A stretch of 64,000 bases of DNA from Laceyella tengchongensis. GTDB taxonomy: Bacteria; Bacillota; Bacilli; Thermoactinomycetales; Thermoactinomycetaceae. Both the position numbers and the translations under genes were made by a program. The DNA lies in NCBI RefSeq assembly GCF_900182735.1, contig NZ_FXTU01000001.1:124001-188000 (forward strand). Direction: 5' to 3'. The notes under the pieces were generated by a model. That model ran no database searches. It worked only from the letters and a program-made list of their open reading frames with translations, and was not told the DNA's origin. Each line of letters starts with the position of its first letter. Within the stretch, counting starts at the first letter, position 1. Positions 1 to 7,798 of the stretch are shown here, piece after piece.

Positions 1-144
1 TCGTTCCAGTTCTTGTTGCCCGTACAGGCGATAACCGGATTCGCTTATTTTGCGCGGAATCAACAGGCCGATTTTGTGATAATGATGAAGCGTCTTGACC
101 GTCACATTTGCTAATTGGGCGATCTCTTTTACCGTATACAGCAT
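1..144 (-). CDS. MerR-family transcriptional regulator (N-terminal part, cut by window edge)
   Basis: Forty-eight codons of a regulator that runs off the left edge. The protein begins MLYTVKEIAQLANVTVKTLHHY, the winged helix-turn-helix of the MerR family, followed by the wing motif GYRLYG. The ATG at 142-144 is preceded by GAGGTGG, a good ribosome binding site. MerR regulators usually bind a long-spacer promoter and twist it on effector binding, and just such a promoter lies directly upstream. The TLHHYHKIGLL wording is closest to the TipA/Mta subgroup, whose effectors are often hydrophobic drugs. The effector domain lies outside the window, so the ligand is unknown. Confidence 0.85.
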   Translation of the reverse strand, partial: MLYTVKEIAQLANVTVKTLHHYHKIGLLIPRKISESGYRLYGQQELER

Positions 145-163
145 GCGTTCCACCTCACTTGCG

Positions 164-194
164 ATTCTAAAGGCTCCTCTTGGGTGAGGGTCAA
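164..194 (-). promoter_or_regulatory. MerR-type promoter with 19-bp spacer
   Basis: On the minus strand TTGACC (189-194) and TAGAAT (164-169) are separated by exactly 19 bp, the overlong spacing that MerR proteins act on. The spacer holds the imperfect dyad CTCACCCAAGAG. It probably drives the MerR gene, which implies autoregulation. Confidence 0.7.
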
Positions 195-412
195 TACGCA
201 TGGGGCTGTTTGGAGCAAAAAAAATTTTTTATTCGATTCACGTGTTAGCAAGAAATCTATTTGGCCGGTTCGGGACCATAAATGGGGAGGTCGGAACGAA
301 TAATATAGTACCCCGGAACAATGGCCAACTGCGATTTAGGCGGTTGGCTTTTTTTGATGATGACGTGAATCGTCGTTCTGGAGGATATAAATAAAAAGAA
401 AGTTTGCTCGTC
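195..412. other. Non-coding gap with a plus-strand hairpin
   Basis: I see no convincing gene here. The only clear element is a plus-strand hairpin at 324-348 (GCCAAC / GTTGGC) followed by seven T, which looks like a rho-independent terminator. No obvious plus-strand gene precedes it, so it may end a short transcript starting near 200-300. Confidence 0.4.
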
Positions 413-438
413 AAAAAATGGCTCCCGACATGGGAGCC
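413..438 (-). terminator. Terminator of the M23 peptidase gene
   Basis: Inverted repeat GGCTCCC / GGGAGCC (420-438, 5-nt loop) with a run of T on the minus strand (A run at 413-418), 37 bp beyond the stop codon of the peptidase gene. Confidence 0.8.
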
Positions 439-474
439 GATTTGCATGGAAAGTCGCTGTTGCAACAGCATACG

Positions 475-1542
475 TTAATCGATCCACTGCAAAGTTGTGG
501 TCGAAGAGGTTTGGCGGCTTTGTCGCTTTTTGCGTTCCTTTCGCTTTTTGTAGGCTTCGCGTTCCCAACGGCGCAGGAGGGGATAAGGGTCAAATGAGTA
601 AGTGTTGCGGCCGTTGAAACGGTATATGCCGTAATGCAGATGCGGAGGGAATTTTCCGGAGGTGCCGGGTGGACCGTAGCCGGATGAGCCGACATAGCCG
701 ATCACATCCCCAGGTTTGACAATGCTTCCTTTTTTCAAGCCTTTATTGAAACTGCTCAAATGAGCAAAGTAATGATAACGATTGTAAATGTCACGGATGC
801 CAATCCGCCACCCGCCATAGCGGTTCCAGCCTTTCAATTCCACATAACCATAACTGGTACTAAGCACAGGTGTTCCATAATCGGCGAAAATGTCCGCACC
901 TTCATGAATGCGCAATCCACCCCAGCCGCGGCGATCTCCCCATGTGTTGTGGTAGGTGTAATTGTAACGCAGGGGGATGGGGAAAGAGCGGTCGTAGAGT
1001 TGGACGGTTTGAAACTTGTTGTAGATGCGGGCAATGTGGGTAATGACATCCACCGTGGTGGGATGGCGGTAGTAATCCCAGATCCGTTCGCGGATTTGCT
1101 CTTCTTTGTGTCCTTTCTCCGCCAAGTAGGAAGCGACACTGTACAATACGTCGATCGGGTTGCGCCGATCCGCGACGCCGTCTCCATCCCCATCTTTGCC
1201 GATGCCCCCAAAGAAGGAAATCGAATCTGGCAGCTTATCTCCTTGGTCGGGATTGATCAGTCCAGCCCATGTGGATGGGGGGACTTGTATGGAGATGAGC
1301 GGCGGTGGGCCTGCATTCTTTGACTCTTGGCGCAAGTTTTGTTCATATTGATCCATCGCGGCTAGATAAGGCCATGGGACTCCGGTCAAGGTTTGCATCG
1401 TTTCATATAGGATTTGCCGTTCCTTTGCCCGCGCTTGCACCGACGGGTCGACCTTTGGCGTTGGTGACGCGGCCGCGGCGAGCTCGGGTATTCCGCTACC
1501 GATGAGAATCACGCAGATGAGAATAATCCATTGCTTCTTCAT
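475..1542 (-). CDS. Secreted M23 metallopeptidase with Ca-loop/transglycosylase-like segment
   Basis: Predicted 355-residue exported cell-wall hydrolase. An N-terminal signal peptide (residues 1-25, ending AAAAS) is followed at about 117-122 by an acidic DGDGDG loop and NPIDVLYSVASYL, a pattern seen in lytic transglycosylase-like domains. The C-terminal part is a LytM/M23 domain: the zinc-site motif HEGAD (213-217), HYFAHL (about 257-262) and HLHYG (301-305) carry the expected ligands. M23 enzymes cut peptide cross-links of peptidoglycan. The position next to lipA matches B. subtilis lytH/yunA, a sporulation endopeptidase, but orthology is inferred. A GTG 12 bp upstream (1554) is in frame, but the ATG at 1542 gives the more normal signal peptide. 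Confidence 0.9.
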   Translation of the reverse strand: MKKQWIILICVILIGSGIPELAAAASPTPKVDPSVQARAKERQILYETMQTLTGVPWPYLAAMDQYEQNLRQESKNAGPPPLISIQVPPSTWAGLINPDQGDKLPDSISFFGGIGKDGDGDGVADRRNPIDVLYSVASYLAEKGHKEEQIRERIWDYYRHPTTVDVITHIARIYNKFQTVQLYDRSFPIPLRYNYTYHNTWGDRRGWGGLRIHEGADIFADYGTPVLSTSYGYVELKGWNRYGGWRIGIRDIYNRYHYFAHLSSFNKGLKKGSIVKPGDVIGYVGSSGYGPPGTSGKFPPHLHYGIYRFNGRNTYSFDPYPLLRRWEREAYKKRKERKKRQSRQTSSTTTLQWID

Positions 1543-1635
1543 ATTTATCACCACGGGTCAGTTTTTAAAGATAGTTTTTCTTTTTCATTGACGTTTCATG
1601 ATGGAAGATGATGGGCAAGGATTTTCTGCATAAAA

Positions 1636-1671
1636 AGAAGCGGGCCCCATCTTGTGCGGGACCCGCTTTTC
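1636..1671 (-). terminator. Terminator after the siderophore-binding lipoprotein gene
   Basis: GC-rich inverted repeat (AAGCGGG / CCCGCTT) just beyond the stop codon at 1681, with a T run on the minus strand. Confidence 0.75.
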
Positions 1672-1680
1672 ATACCAACC

Positions 1681-2646
1681 TTATTTTGCTACTTTGATTT
1701 GATTCACGATGTTGTTCAACTGATCCAGCATCAGCATTGCGGCTTTCACACCGCCGGCTGTGTTCCAGATGACATCGTCCACTTTGAAGGCGCGGTTGTT
1801 TTTGACCGCAGTCAGGTTTTTCCACAGTGGATCGTTTGTCATTTCTTGCTCTTGAGCGTCGCCTTTTTTATCGCCCACATCATAAGTGAAGTAGAAGATG
1901 ATGTCTCCATCGGCATCCGGCAGTTGCTCTTTGGAGATTTCTTGAGCAAATTCTTCCTTTTGCCCCAATTCGGTGCGAGCGAAGCCCACGTCTTTCAGCA
2001 AGACACCGGTGAAGCTCAACTGTTGGTAGATGCGCGTTTTACCTGCCATGAAGCGAACGACGGACACTTTTTGTTGCAACAGGTCACCCGCGTTTTGCTT
2101 CACTTCTTGCACTTTTTTATCGTAATCAGCCAACACTTTTTTGCCTTCTTCTACTTTGTTTACCGCTTGGGCGTACAGGTTGAAGTTGGTTTTCCAGTCA
2201 CCACGCAGCTCTTCCGCGAATACGGTCGGTGCGATGGCATTTAGCTGGTTGTACACTTTTTCTTGGCGCATTTTGTTACCGATAATCAGATCGGGTTTCA
2301 AGCTAGCGATGGTTTCCAGATTGGGTTCATGCTCTGTTCCAACGGTTTTGACGCCTTTGGTTTCAGGCAACAGATGTTTGTAGAAGGGTTTTTCGGTAAA
2401 TGATTCCACTGCGCCGACAGGCTTGACGCCCAAAGCGAGCAGGGCTTCAAGTCCTTCGTTGGTCAAAACGACTACGCGCTTGGGTTCGGTCGGCACTTTC
2501 GTGGTGCCCATGGCATGTTTGATGGTATGGGTTTGCCCCGTTTTCTCACTGTTGGGGGCGGGAGAGGATGAACAGCCCACAAGAGCGATCATCATCGCGC
2601 TTACGATCAGCAGAGATCGGATCAAACGTTGCTTCAGTCCGGACAT
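1681..2646 (-). CDS. Iron/siderophore ABC transporter substrate-binding lipoprotein
   Basis: A 321-residue lipoprotein: signal peptide with lipobox LVGC (lipidated Cys25), then a FecB/FhuD-type (class III) binding-protein fold, shown by PKRVVVLTNEGLEALLALGV and the SLKPDLIIG segment around the first lobe. It should capture Fe3+-siderophore or a similar chelate at the outer face of the membrane and pass it to the FecCD permeases encoded divergently at 2840-4902. A near-consensus Fur box covers its promoter region, so repression by iron is likely. The exact siderophore cannot be told from sequence. Confidence 0.92.
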   Translation of the reverse strand: MSGLKQRLIRSLLIVSAMMIALVGCSSSPAPNSEKTGQTHTIKHAMGTTKVPTEPKRVVVLTNEGLEALLALGVKPVGAVESFTEKPFYKHLLPETKGVKTVGTEHEPNLETIASLKPDLIIGNKMRQEKVYNQLNAIAPTVFAEELRGDWKTNFNLYAQAVNKVEEGKKVLADYDKKVQEVKQNAGDLLQQKVSVVRFMAGKTRIYQQLSFTGVLLKDVGFARTELGQKEEFAQEISKEQLPDADGDIIFYFTYDVGDKKGDAQEQEMTNDPLWKNLTAVKNNRAFKVDDVIWNTAGGVKAAMLMLDQLNNIVNQIKVAK

Positions 2647-2677
2647 GAGAATGATACTCCTTTCGATCTGAGTAATT

Positions 2678-2696
2678 GATAATGATTATCATTATT
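2678..2696. promoter_or_regulatory. Fur box 1 (binding-protein gene)
   Basis: GATAATGATTATCATTATT matches the classical 19-bp Fur consensus at 17 of 19 positions. It lies between the minus-strand promoter and the binding-protein start, covering the initial transcribed region. Confidence 0.9.
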
Positions 2697-2707
2697 TCGT
2701 TGCTTAT

Positions 2708-2737
2708 ACTATAGCGTTTCAGTTCATGGATTGTCAA
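2708..2737 (-). promoter_or_regulatory. Promoter of the siderophore-binding protein gene
   Basis: Minus-strand TTGACA (2732-2737) and TATAGT (2708-2713), spacer 18 bp, a strong SigA-type promoter. Fur box 1 lies just downstream of the -10 element. Confidence 0.8.
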
Positions 2738-2746
2738 TCACTTTTT

Positions 2747-2765
2747 GATAATGATTTTCACCATC
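2747..2765. promoter_or_regulatory. Fur box 2 (permease operon)
   Basis: GATAATGATTTTCACCATC keeps 15 of 19 Fur consensus positions and abuts the -35 box of the rightward promoter. The divergent intergenic region therefore carries one operator per promoter. Confidence 0.7.
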
Positions 2766-2766
2766 G

Positions 2767-2795
2767 TTGACACGCTTTCATGCTTCCCATAGACT
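2767..2795 (+). promoter_or_regulatory. Promoter of the fecCD-like permease operon
   Basis: TTGACA (2767-2772) and TAGACT (2790-2795) with a 17-bp spacer, immediately beside Fur box 2. Confidence 0.65.
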
Positions 2796-2839
2796 AAAGT
2801 TGATTTTAAGAACTGATGACGGAACGAAGGTGACTTGAC

Positions 2840-3853
2840 TTGAAAGAAATTGCCTATTCACCGGGATGGAAGTGGACGGGTCTCATTGGTGGTGTCCTTC
2901 TTGTTGGACTGTTGATGGTTGTGAGTGTCAGTGTCGGTATTATGCGGATTCCTTTTGATGTGGTTATCGACTCGTTTACTAATTTTAATGGTTCTAATCA
3001 ACATCTGATTATTCAGACCACCCGGGTGCCGAGAACCTTGATCGCGGTGATGACAGGGGGGAGCTTGGCTATCGCTGGCGCGATGATGCAAGCGTTGACA
3101 CGCAATCCATTGGCCTCTCCGGCAACGTTGGGCGTCAATGCGGGCGCCAGCCTGTTTATTGTGATCGGCGTCTCTTTTTGGGGCATGACTGGGATTTCTT
3201 CATTGGTGAGTTTGGGATTTGTAGGAGCGGCCATCGCTTCATTCGCTGTGTATTTTCTGGGGTCGGCTGGTCGGGGCGGATTGACGCCGATCAAGTTGAC
3301 ACTCGCCGGGTCAGCCATTTGGGCGTTGTTTTCTTCGCTGACCCAGGGCTTGCTCATCATGAATGAGAAAGGTTTGGAAGAGTTGTTGTTTTGGTTAACC
3401 GGATCAGTGGAAGGACGTAGCTTGGAATTGGCGATGCCGGTGTTTCCATTTATGGTTGCCGGATTTATTCTAGCCTTTTTGCTCTCCCGCGCAGTGAACA
3501 TTTTGATGATGGGGGACGATGTCGCCGTCGGTTTGGGAGTGAAGACAGGGTTCATCAAATTGATGGGCTCGGTGGTGATCGTGTTGCTGGCGGGCGGAGC
3601 GGTGGCTGTCGCTGGTCCTATCGTGTTTGTGGGCTTGGTGGTACCACACATGGTTCGTTGGGCCGTCGGCACAGATCATCGGTGGGTATTTCCTTATTGT
3701 TTGGTGTATGGCGCAGCGATGTTGCTGGTGGCGGATATCAGCGGGCGCCTGATCATGAATCAGCAGGAGATCCCCGTTGGTGTGATGACCGCGTTGATCG
3801 GGACGCCGTTCTTTATTTACCTAGCTATGCGGAATGGAGGTGAGCGGGCGTGA
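2840..3853 (+). CDS. Iron-siderophore ABC transporter permease, FecCD family (first)
   Basis: A 337-residue polytopic membrane protein of the FecCD/BtuC family. It has the family hallmark RVPRTLIAVMTGGSLAIAG near residue 60 and MQALTRNPLASPATLG, and about ten hydrophobic segments. Two such subunits form the transmembrane channel of type II importers. It starts with TTG at 2840, seven bases after GAAGG; no in-frame ATG gives a full N terminus. It overlaps the next permease gene by GTGA, so the two are translationally coupled. No ATPase gene follows, so the pair must borrow one encoded elsewhere. Confidence 0.93.
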   Translation: MKEIAYSPGWKWTGLIGGVLLVGLLMVVSVSVGIMRIPFDVVIDSFTNFNGSNQHLIIQTTRVPRTLIAVMTGGSLAIAGAMMQALTRNPLASPATLGVNAGASLFIVIGVSFWGMTGISSLVSLGFVGAAIASFAVYFLGSAGRGGLTPIKLTLAGSAIWALFSSLTQGLLIMNEKGLEELLFWLTGSVEGRSLELAMPVFPFMVAGFILAFLLSRAVNILMMGDDVAVGLGVKTGFIKLMGSVVIVLLAGGAVAVAGPIVFVGLVVPHMVRWAVGTDHRWVFPYCLVYGAAMLLVADISGRLIMNQQEIPVGVMTALIGTPFFIYLAMRNGGERA

Positions 3854-4902
3854 AAAAGATGTGGTCTTGGCGTGTGAAGGGTTTCTCCATGCTGGTTGAA
3901 GCGAAGGCGCTGTGGACGCTGATCATCCTGGCCGCGATTGCGCTATTGGTGGTGTGCGTCAGTGTGGGGGTCGGCGACATGTATATCGCTCCCCAAGATG
4001 TGTTGAAAGTATTTTTGGGTTGGGGGAATGCTTATCATACGTTGGTAGTGGAAACGCTACGCTTGCCACGTGTGCTCATCGCACTTTTATCCGGTGCTGG
4101 CTTGGCGGTGTCTGGAGCCATTTTGCAGGCGGTGATTCGCAATCCGTTGGCTTCGCCTGACTTGATCGGCATCACTGGCGGAGCGACCGTTGCCGCTGTT
4201 GCGGTGTTGACCTTCTTCAGCGACGGGGCGACTTCCCTGGTTGTGCCGCTGTACTGGGTTCCGCTAGCCGCTTTTGGTGGCGCGATGGTGGTCGCTCTGC
4301 TTATGTATTTGTTGTCATTGCGGCAAGGAATTACTCCGTTCCGCCTGATATTGTTGGGGATCGGGTTCTACACCGCTATGCAGGCTTTCACCAACTTGGT
4401 CATTTTATTGGGGCCAGAAATTCGCGCTGTGCAGTCGAAAACATGGATCACGGGGAGCGTCTATGGCAGTAATTGGGAGCAGGTGATGATCATTTTGCCG
4501 TGGATGGCGATTTTTTTGCCGTTGATCTTCTTTTTTGCCCGGCACCTGAATGTGCAACAGCTGGGAGATCAGGTGGCGACGGGACTGGGGGGGAGTGTTC
4601 ATCGTGACCGGGTGCTCTTCCTGTTTTTAAGCACCGCATTGACAGGCGCTTCCGTCGCTTTTGCAGGGGGGATCAGCTTCGTCGGTTTGCTTGCTCCCCA
4701 TGCGGCCCGGAAGTTGGTAGGTTCATCCTATGGCGCGTTGTTGCCCGCGTCGGCCTTGTTGGGAAGCATCTATGTTATGCTGGCTGATTTGCTAGGAAGA
4801 ACGCTGTACGCGGCTCATGAAATTCCCGCTGGCGTGTTCACAGCTGTGATCGGAGCCCCCTATTTTATATATCTGCTCATCCAAAGCCGAAATCGGACGT
4901 AA
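3850..4902 (+). CDS. Iron-siderophore ABC transporter permease, FecCD family (second)
   Basis: A 350-residue partner permease. Motifs parallel the first subunit: RLPRVLIALLSGAGLAVSG, AVIRNPLASPDLIG and the C-terminal EIPAGVFTAVIGAPYFIYLL. About ten membrane segments are predicted. It begins with GTG inside the stop of the preceding gene (GTGA overlap). Together with the divergent lipoprotein it forms an uptake system for a ferric siderophore. The operon ends here without the expected FecE-type ATPase; the next gene is lipA. Confidence 0.93.
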   Translation: MKKMWSWRVKGFSMLVEAKALWTLIILAAIALLVVCVSVGVGDMYIAPQDVLKVFLGWGNAYHTLVVETLRLPRVLIALLSGAGLAVSGAILQAVIRNPLASPDLIGITGGATVAAVAVLTFFSDGATSLVVPLYWVPLAAFGGAMVVALLMYLLSLRQGITPFRLILLGIGFYTAMQAFTNLVILLGPEIRAVQSKTWITGSVYGSNWEQVMIILPWMAIFLPLIFFFARHLNVQQLGDQVATGLGGSVHRDRVLFLFLSTALTGASVAFAGGISFVGLLAPHAARKLVGSSYGALLPASALLGSIYVMLADLLGRTLYAAHEIPAGVFTAVIGAPYFIYLLIQSRNRT

Positions 4903-5014
4903 GAGGATAGGCTTAGTTTTTAATCTTTGTGGTAATATAAAGAGGACATTTGAAAATCAGAGAATCACTTGTCATATAGATAGGCGGATGTGGTTTGAAC
5001 CTGGGGGGATTGAA

Positions 5015-5917
5015 GTGTCAGAGAACAATGTGACCCGTGAACGCAAGCCGGAATGGCTGAAAGTCAGATTGAACACAAACGACAATTTCCAAGAATTGAA
5101 GAAGATGATGCGGAGCAAGACCTTGCATACCGTGTGTGAAGAGGCGCGTTGCCCGAACATCTTCGAATGTTGGGCTAACCGTACGGCTACTTTCATGATT
5201 TTGGGTGATATTTGCACACGCGCTTGCCGATTCTGCGCGGTAAAAACTGGACTACCGACGGAATTGGATTGGGCGGAGCCAGAGCGGGTGGCTGAAGCGG
5301 TGGAACAGATGGGCGTGCGGCACGTCGTAGTCACCTCTGTGGCCCGTGATGATTTGAATGATGGAGGCGCGGCTATTTTTGCTGCGACGATCAAAGCGGT
5401 TCGCAAACGGAACCCACTGACTAGCGTGGAAGTGCTGATTCCCGATTTTCTGGGGAATTGGGAGGCGCTGAAAGTGGTGATGGATGCCAAACCAGACATC
5501 CTCAATCACAACATTGAAACCGTGCGCCGCCGGTCTGACCGGGTTCGTTCCAAAGCGAAATACGACCGCTCATTGGAGCTGTTGAAACGGGCTAAAGAGA
5601 TGCAGCCAGATGTTCCGACGAAGTCCAGCATCATGGTGGGCGTAGGGGAAACCTTTGATGAGGTGGTTGAAGCGATGCGGGATTTGCGCGCGAATGACGT
5701 GAACATCGTCACGATTGGCCAATACCTGCAACCCACCAAAAAACACTTGAAGATTGAGCGCTATGTGACACCGGACGAATTTGCGCAGTGGAAAGAAATC
5801 GGCCTTGAGATGGGCTTCTCGCATGTGGAATCCGGGCCGTTGGTGCGTAGTTCTTACCATGCCCATGAGCAAGTGCAATCTGCGCAAGAAAATGACCAAC
5901 AAAAGCTGGCGCAATAA
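5015..5917 (+). CDS. lipA: Lipoyl synthase
   Basis: A 300-residue radical-SAM enzyme that inserts two sulfur atoms into protein-bound octanoyl chains to make lipoyl cofactors of 2-oxoacid dehydrogenases. Both Fe-S sites are visible: the auxiliary cluster motif with Cys41, Cys46 and Cys52 (CEEARCPNIFEC) and the radical-SAM CX3CX2C at Cys67, Cys71 and Cys74, plus the C-terminal RSSY serine motif. The GTG at 5015 follows GGGGGATT at proper distance and yields the family N terminus ending KPEWLKVRLNTN. An in-frame ATG at 4988 lacks a ribosome binding site. In B. subtilis the same gene is yutB, beside the yut genes found here. Confidence 0.97.
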   Translation: MSENNVTRERKPEWLKVRLNTNDNFQELKKMMRSKTLHTVCEEARCPNIFECWANRTATFMILGDICTRACRFCAVKTGLPTELDWAEPERVAEAVEQMGVRHVVVTSVARDDLNDGGAAIFAATIKAVRKRNPLTSVEVLIPDFLGNWEALKVVMDAKPDILNHNIETVRRRSDRVRSKAKYDRSLELLKRAKEMQPDVPTKSSIMVGVGETFDEVVEAMRDLRANDVNIVTIGQYLQPTKKHLKIERYVTPDEFAQWKEIGLEMGFSHVESGPLVRSSYHAHEQVQSAQENDQQKLAQ

Positions 5918-5923
5918 CGAAAG

Positions 5924-5960
5924 AAAAAGGACGGCTCTTGTGACAAGGGTCGTCCTTTTT
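5924..5960. terminator. Bidirectional terminator between lipA and the YhcN-type gene
   Basis: Inverted repeat AAAAAGGACG / CGTCCTTTTT (5924-5933 with 5951-5960), with A and T runs on both sides, between two convergent genes. Confidence 0.85.
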
Positions 5961-5965
5961 CCAAA

Positions 5966-6652
5966 CTACTTCATTTGCGGATTGATTTGGCGATAGGAGT
6001 TCGGATACAAGGATTCGTTCACGTCGGGCGGTGTTTCGTCTCCCATTTTGCGCAAGAGTTGTTCCAGATCGCCCTTGACCCCTTCTACGTCGTGATTGCC
6101 CACCATGCGCATGCCGATGTCGTTCATTTGCGACTCCAATTTGCGGTTGGTGGTGATGTGAACCCGATAATAGCGGGGAGTGACACTTTCGGCCGTCCGT
6201 CTAGCCTCTTTGACTGTTTTGCGGTCCATTTTGCCGTTTTTGGTGCTGATTCCCACGAACACATGGTCATCGGTGACGAGAGTGGTGGCGGTTTTGACAT
6301 TGGGAAGGTAAGCGACCAATTCCGAGATGTGGCGGGCAAGCAAGTCTCGGTCTATGAAGACGCTTGTTGTCGCACCGGCCTTGTTGTGATAATGTTCTGG
6401 ATTATATCGAAAATATCCCACTTCATTTTGTCCGCCGCCCCCGGCGTTTTCCTCTCCGTTAATCGTGTCGTTCCGTACGCGACCGATCCGGGTCTCTTGG
6501 CCTTCTTCACGATAGAGCGGTTCCGGGGTGCTGATGTTCAAAGCGCCGCCTCCCGCGTTTTCGTTACCCATTCCCTGTTGATTTCCGTTGTTTTTGGCAC
6601 AAGCAGGAATAAAAAGAAGGCAAGCGAGAATAATGTATACCCAGCGTTTCAT
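5966..6652 (-). CDS. YhcN/YlaJ-family sporulation lipoprotein (YutC-like)
   Basis: A 228-residue lipoprotein with signal sequence and lipobox IPAC (Cys18), then a low-complexity Asn/Gly-rich linker and the YhcN/YlaJ fold (segment VAYLPNVKTATTLVTDDHVFVG, about residues 110-135). The family is expressed in the forespore or associated with the spore inner membrane; the exact role is not known. The ATG at 6652 lies eight bases after AGGAGG; the upstream in-frame GTG overlaps that site and is rejected. The position next to lipA and yutD matches B. subtilis yutC. Confidence 0.88.
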   Translation of the reverse strand: MKRWVYIILACLLFIPACAKNNGNQQGMGNENAGGGALNISTPEPLYREEGQETRIGRVRNDTINGEENAGGGGQNEVGYFRYNPEHYHNKAGATTSVFIDRDLLARHISELVAYLPNVKTATTLVTDDHVFVGISTKNGKMDRKTVKEARRTAESVTPRYYRVHITTNRKLESQMNDIGMRMVGNHDVEGVKGDLEQLLRKMGDETPPDVNESLYPNSYRQINPQMK

Positions 6653-6771
6653 TTTCTTCACCTCCTACTTGCTAAGGTGCCCAAATCCATTTTCATGATG
6701 CAGAAGGTTTTTGCCTGTTACAGGATGTGGTAACATATAATGGAGAAATGGAATAGAAAAGGTTGATCTTC

Positions 6772-7068
6772 ATGGAACGTATTCAGATATATGGTTTGGA
6801 ATATGTATTGTTGACCAATCATCGCGAAGGTTGGAACGCGGAGGCTTTTCGGCGGAGATATAGCGACATTTTGAGCAAATATGATTATGTGGTGGGAGAT
6901 TGGGGCTATGGGCAGTTGAGGTTGAAGGGGTTTTTTTCTGATCAGCATGCAAAGGCTACGACGGAGACGCGGATCAGCTATCTTCAGGAATATCTTAATG
7001 AATTTTGCAATTTCGGATGTGCCTATTTTGTGTTGAAGCGCATGGCGGATAAGAACGAAACGAAGTGA
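6772..7068 (+). CDS. yutD: YutD family protein (DUF1027)
   Basis: A 98-residue cytoplasmic protein. The motifs YDYVVGDWGYGQLRLKGF and the C-terminal NFGCAYFVLKR are typical of the YutD family, which is widespread in Bacillales and Lactobacillales and of unknown biochemical function. The ATG at 6772 is nine bases after AAAAGG; a TTG nine bases earlier is less likely because it touches that site. Its place after a yutC-like gene reproduces the B. subtilis order. Confidence 0.88.
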   Translation: MERIQIYGLEYVLLTNHREGWNAEAFRRRYSDILSKYDYVVGDWGYGQLRLKGFFSDQHAKATTETRISYLQEYLNEFCNFGCAYFVLKRMADKNETK

Positions 7069-7070
7069 GG

Positions 7071-7103
7071 GAAGAGCCAGCTCTACGATTGAGCTGGCTC
7101 TTC
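7071..7103. terminator. Strong bidirectional terminator overlapping a coding end
   Basis: Perfect 13-bp arms (GAAGAGCCAGCTC, 7071-7083 with 7091-7103) around a 7-nt loop, between convergent genes. The last codons and stop of the minus-strand gene ending at 7083 lie inside the hairpin. Confidence 0.85.
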
Positions 7104-7304
7104 TGGTTCATCATGACGGGGATGGCTGCCCGGGTAGTCTCTTTCCAAGCCTTCGTGAAACTCCCGCATTTCATATGTGAAGGCGGAGTGGATTTGTTGT
7201 CCCGGTTCCCATGGCGTTGATTTGCCCAACTTTTGATTGTGTGCTGCGCCGTAGGGGCCGTCCGGAAATTCTTCGGGTTGGATTCTTTCGGTTGAGGATG
7301 TCAT
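7083..7304 (-). CDS. Small acidic hypothetical protein
   Basis: A 73-residue hydrophilic protein rich in Glu, Pro and His with no membrane segment. It reads PEEFPDGPYGAAHNQ, then STPWEPGQQ, then FTYEMREFHEGL and a Pro/Glu-rich tail. The start ATG at 7304 follows AAGGGGGAG, a strong ribosome binding site, which with the terminator overlap supports a real gene. I do not recognise the family. Bacillales genomes carry similar short proteins of this PWEPGQQ-type, often sporulation-linked, but that link is only a guess here. Confidence 0.65.
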   Translation of the reverse strand: MTSSTERIQPEEFPDGPYGAAHNQKLGKSTPWEPGQQIHSAFTYEMREFHEGLERDYPGSHPRHDEPEEPAQS

Positions 7305-7358
7305 CAATGCTCTCCCCCTTGACTTTAAGATAAGATGGTTTGGGGGAGGATATGCTTG

Positions 7359-7628
7359 TTAAATCATGGTTGCTAAGAACTGCCGAAGCTCATTGGCTTC
7401 TTCTTCGGACAATTGGTAGGCGTGCTCAAGATAGCCGGGCTCATCCAAGTCATCTTGGCCGATGATGGCAAAGCGGTTTGACAATAGGTTGAGCACGAGT
7501 AACTTGCCGTAAAAACGGTCGGTCATTGTGATCGCCAAATCAAACCGGCTTGTCTCTCCCATGAAGCTGACAAACCGGGTTCGGGTTTCTTTGGTGTCAT
7601 CATATAAAAACATCCAATCATTAGACAT
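7359..7628 (-). CDS. DUF3055 family protein
   Basis: An 89-residue soluble protein of the DUF3055 family, recognisable from LYDDTKETRTRFVSFMGETSR, followed by DRFYGKLLVLNL and an acidic C-terminal helix. The function is unknown; the family is conserved in Bacillales. The ATG at 7628 sits eight bases after AAGGGG. A longer reading from 7652 begins inside that site and is rejected. Confidence 0.82.
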   Translation of the reverse strand: MSNDWMFLYDDTKETRTRFVSFMGETSRFDLAITMTDRFYGKLLVLNLLSNRFAIIGQDDLDEPGYLEHAYQLSEEEANELRQFLATMI

Positions 7629-7798
7629 TGCGATAAACCCCTTTAGAAGCATTTTCCTCCATTATAGCGGCTGTCGCTACGACCTGAAAGCGCGGGTGTC
7701 TAGCGAAGGCACCCGGATGCGGCAAGGAAAATGGCTTGGGGCTTTGACGCCGCGCCTTTTTCACTCGAAAAACATTTTTAATCAACCACAAGAATCAT

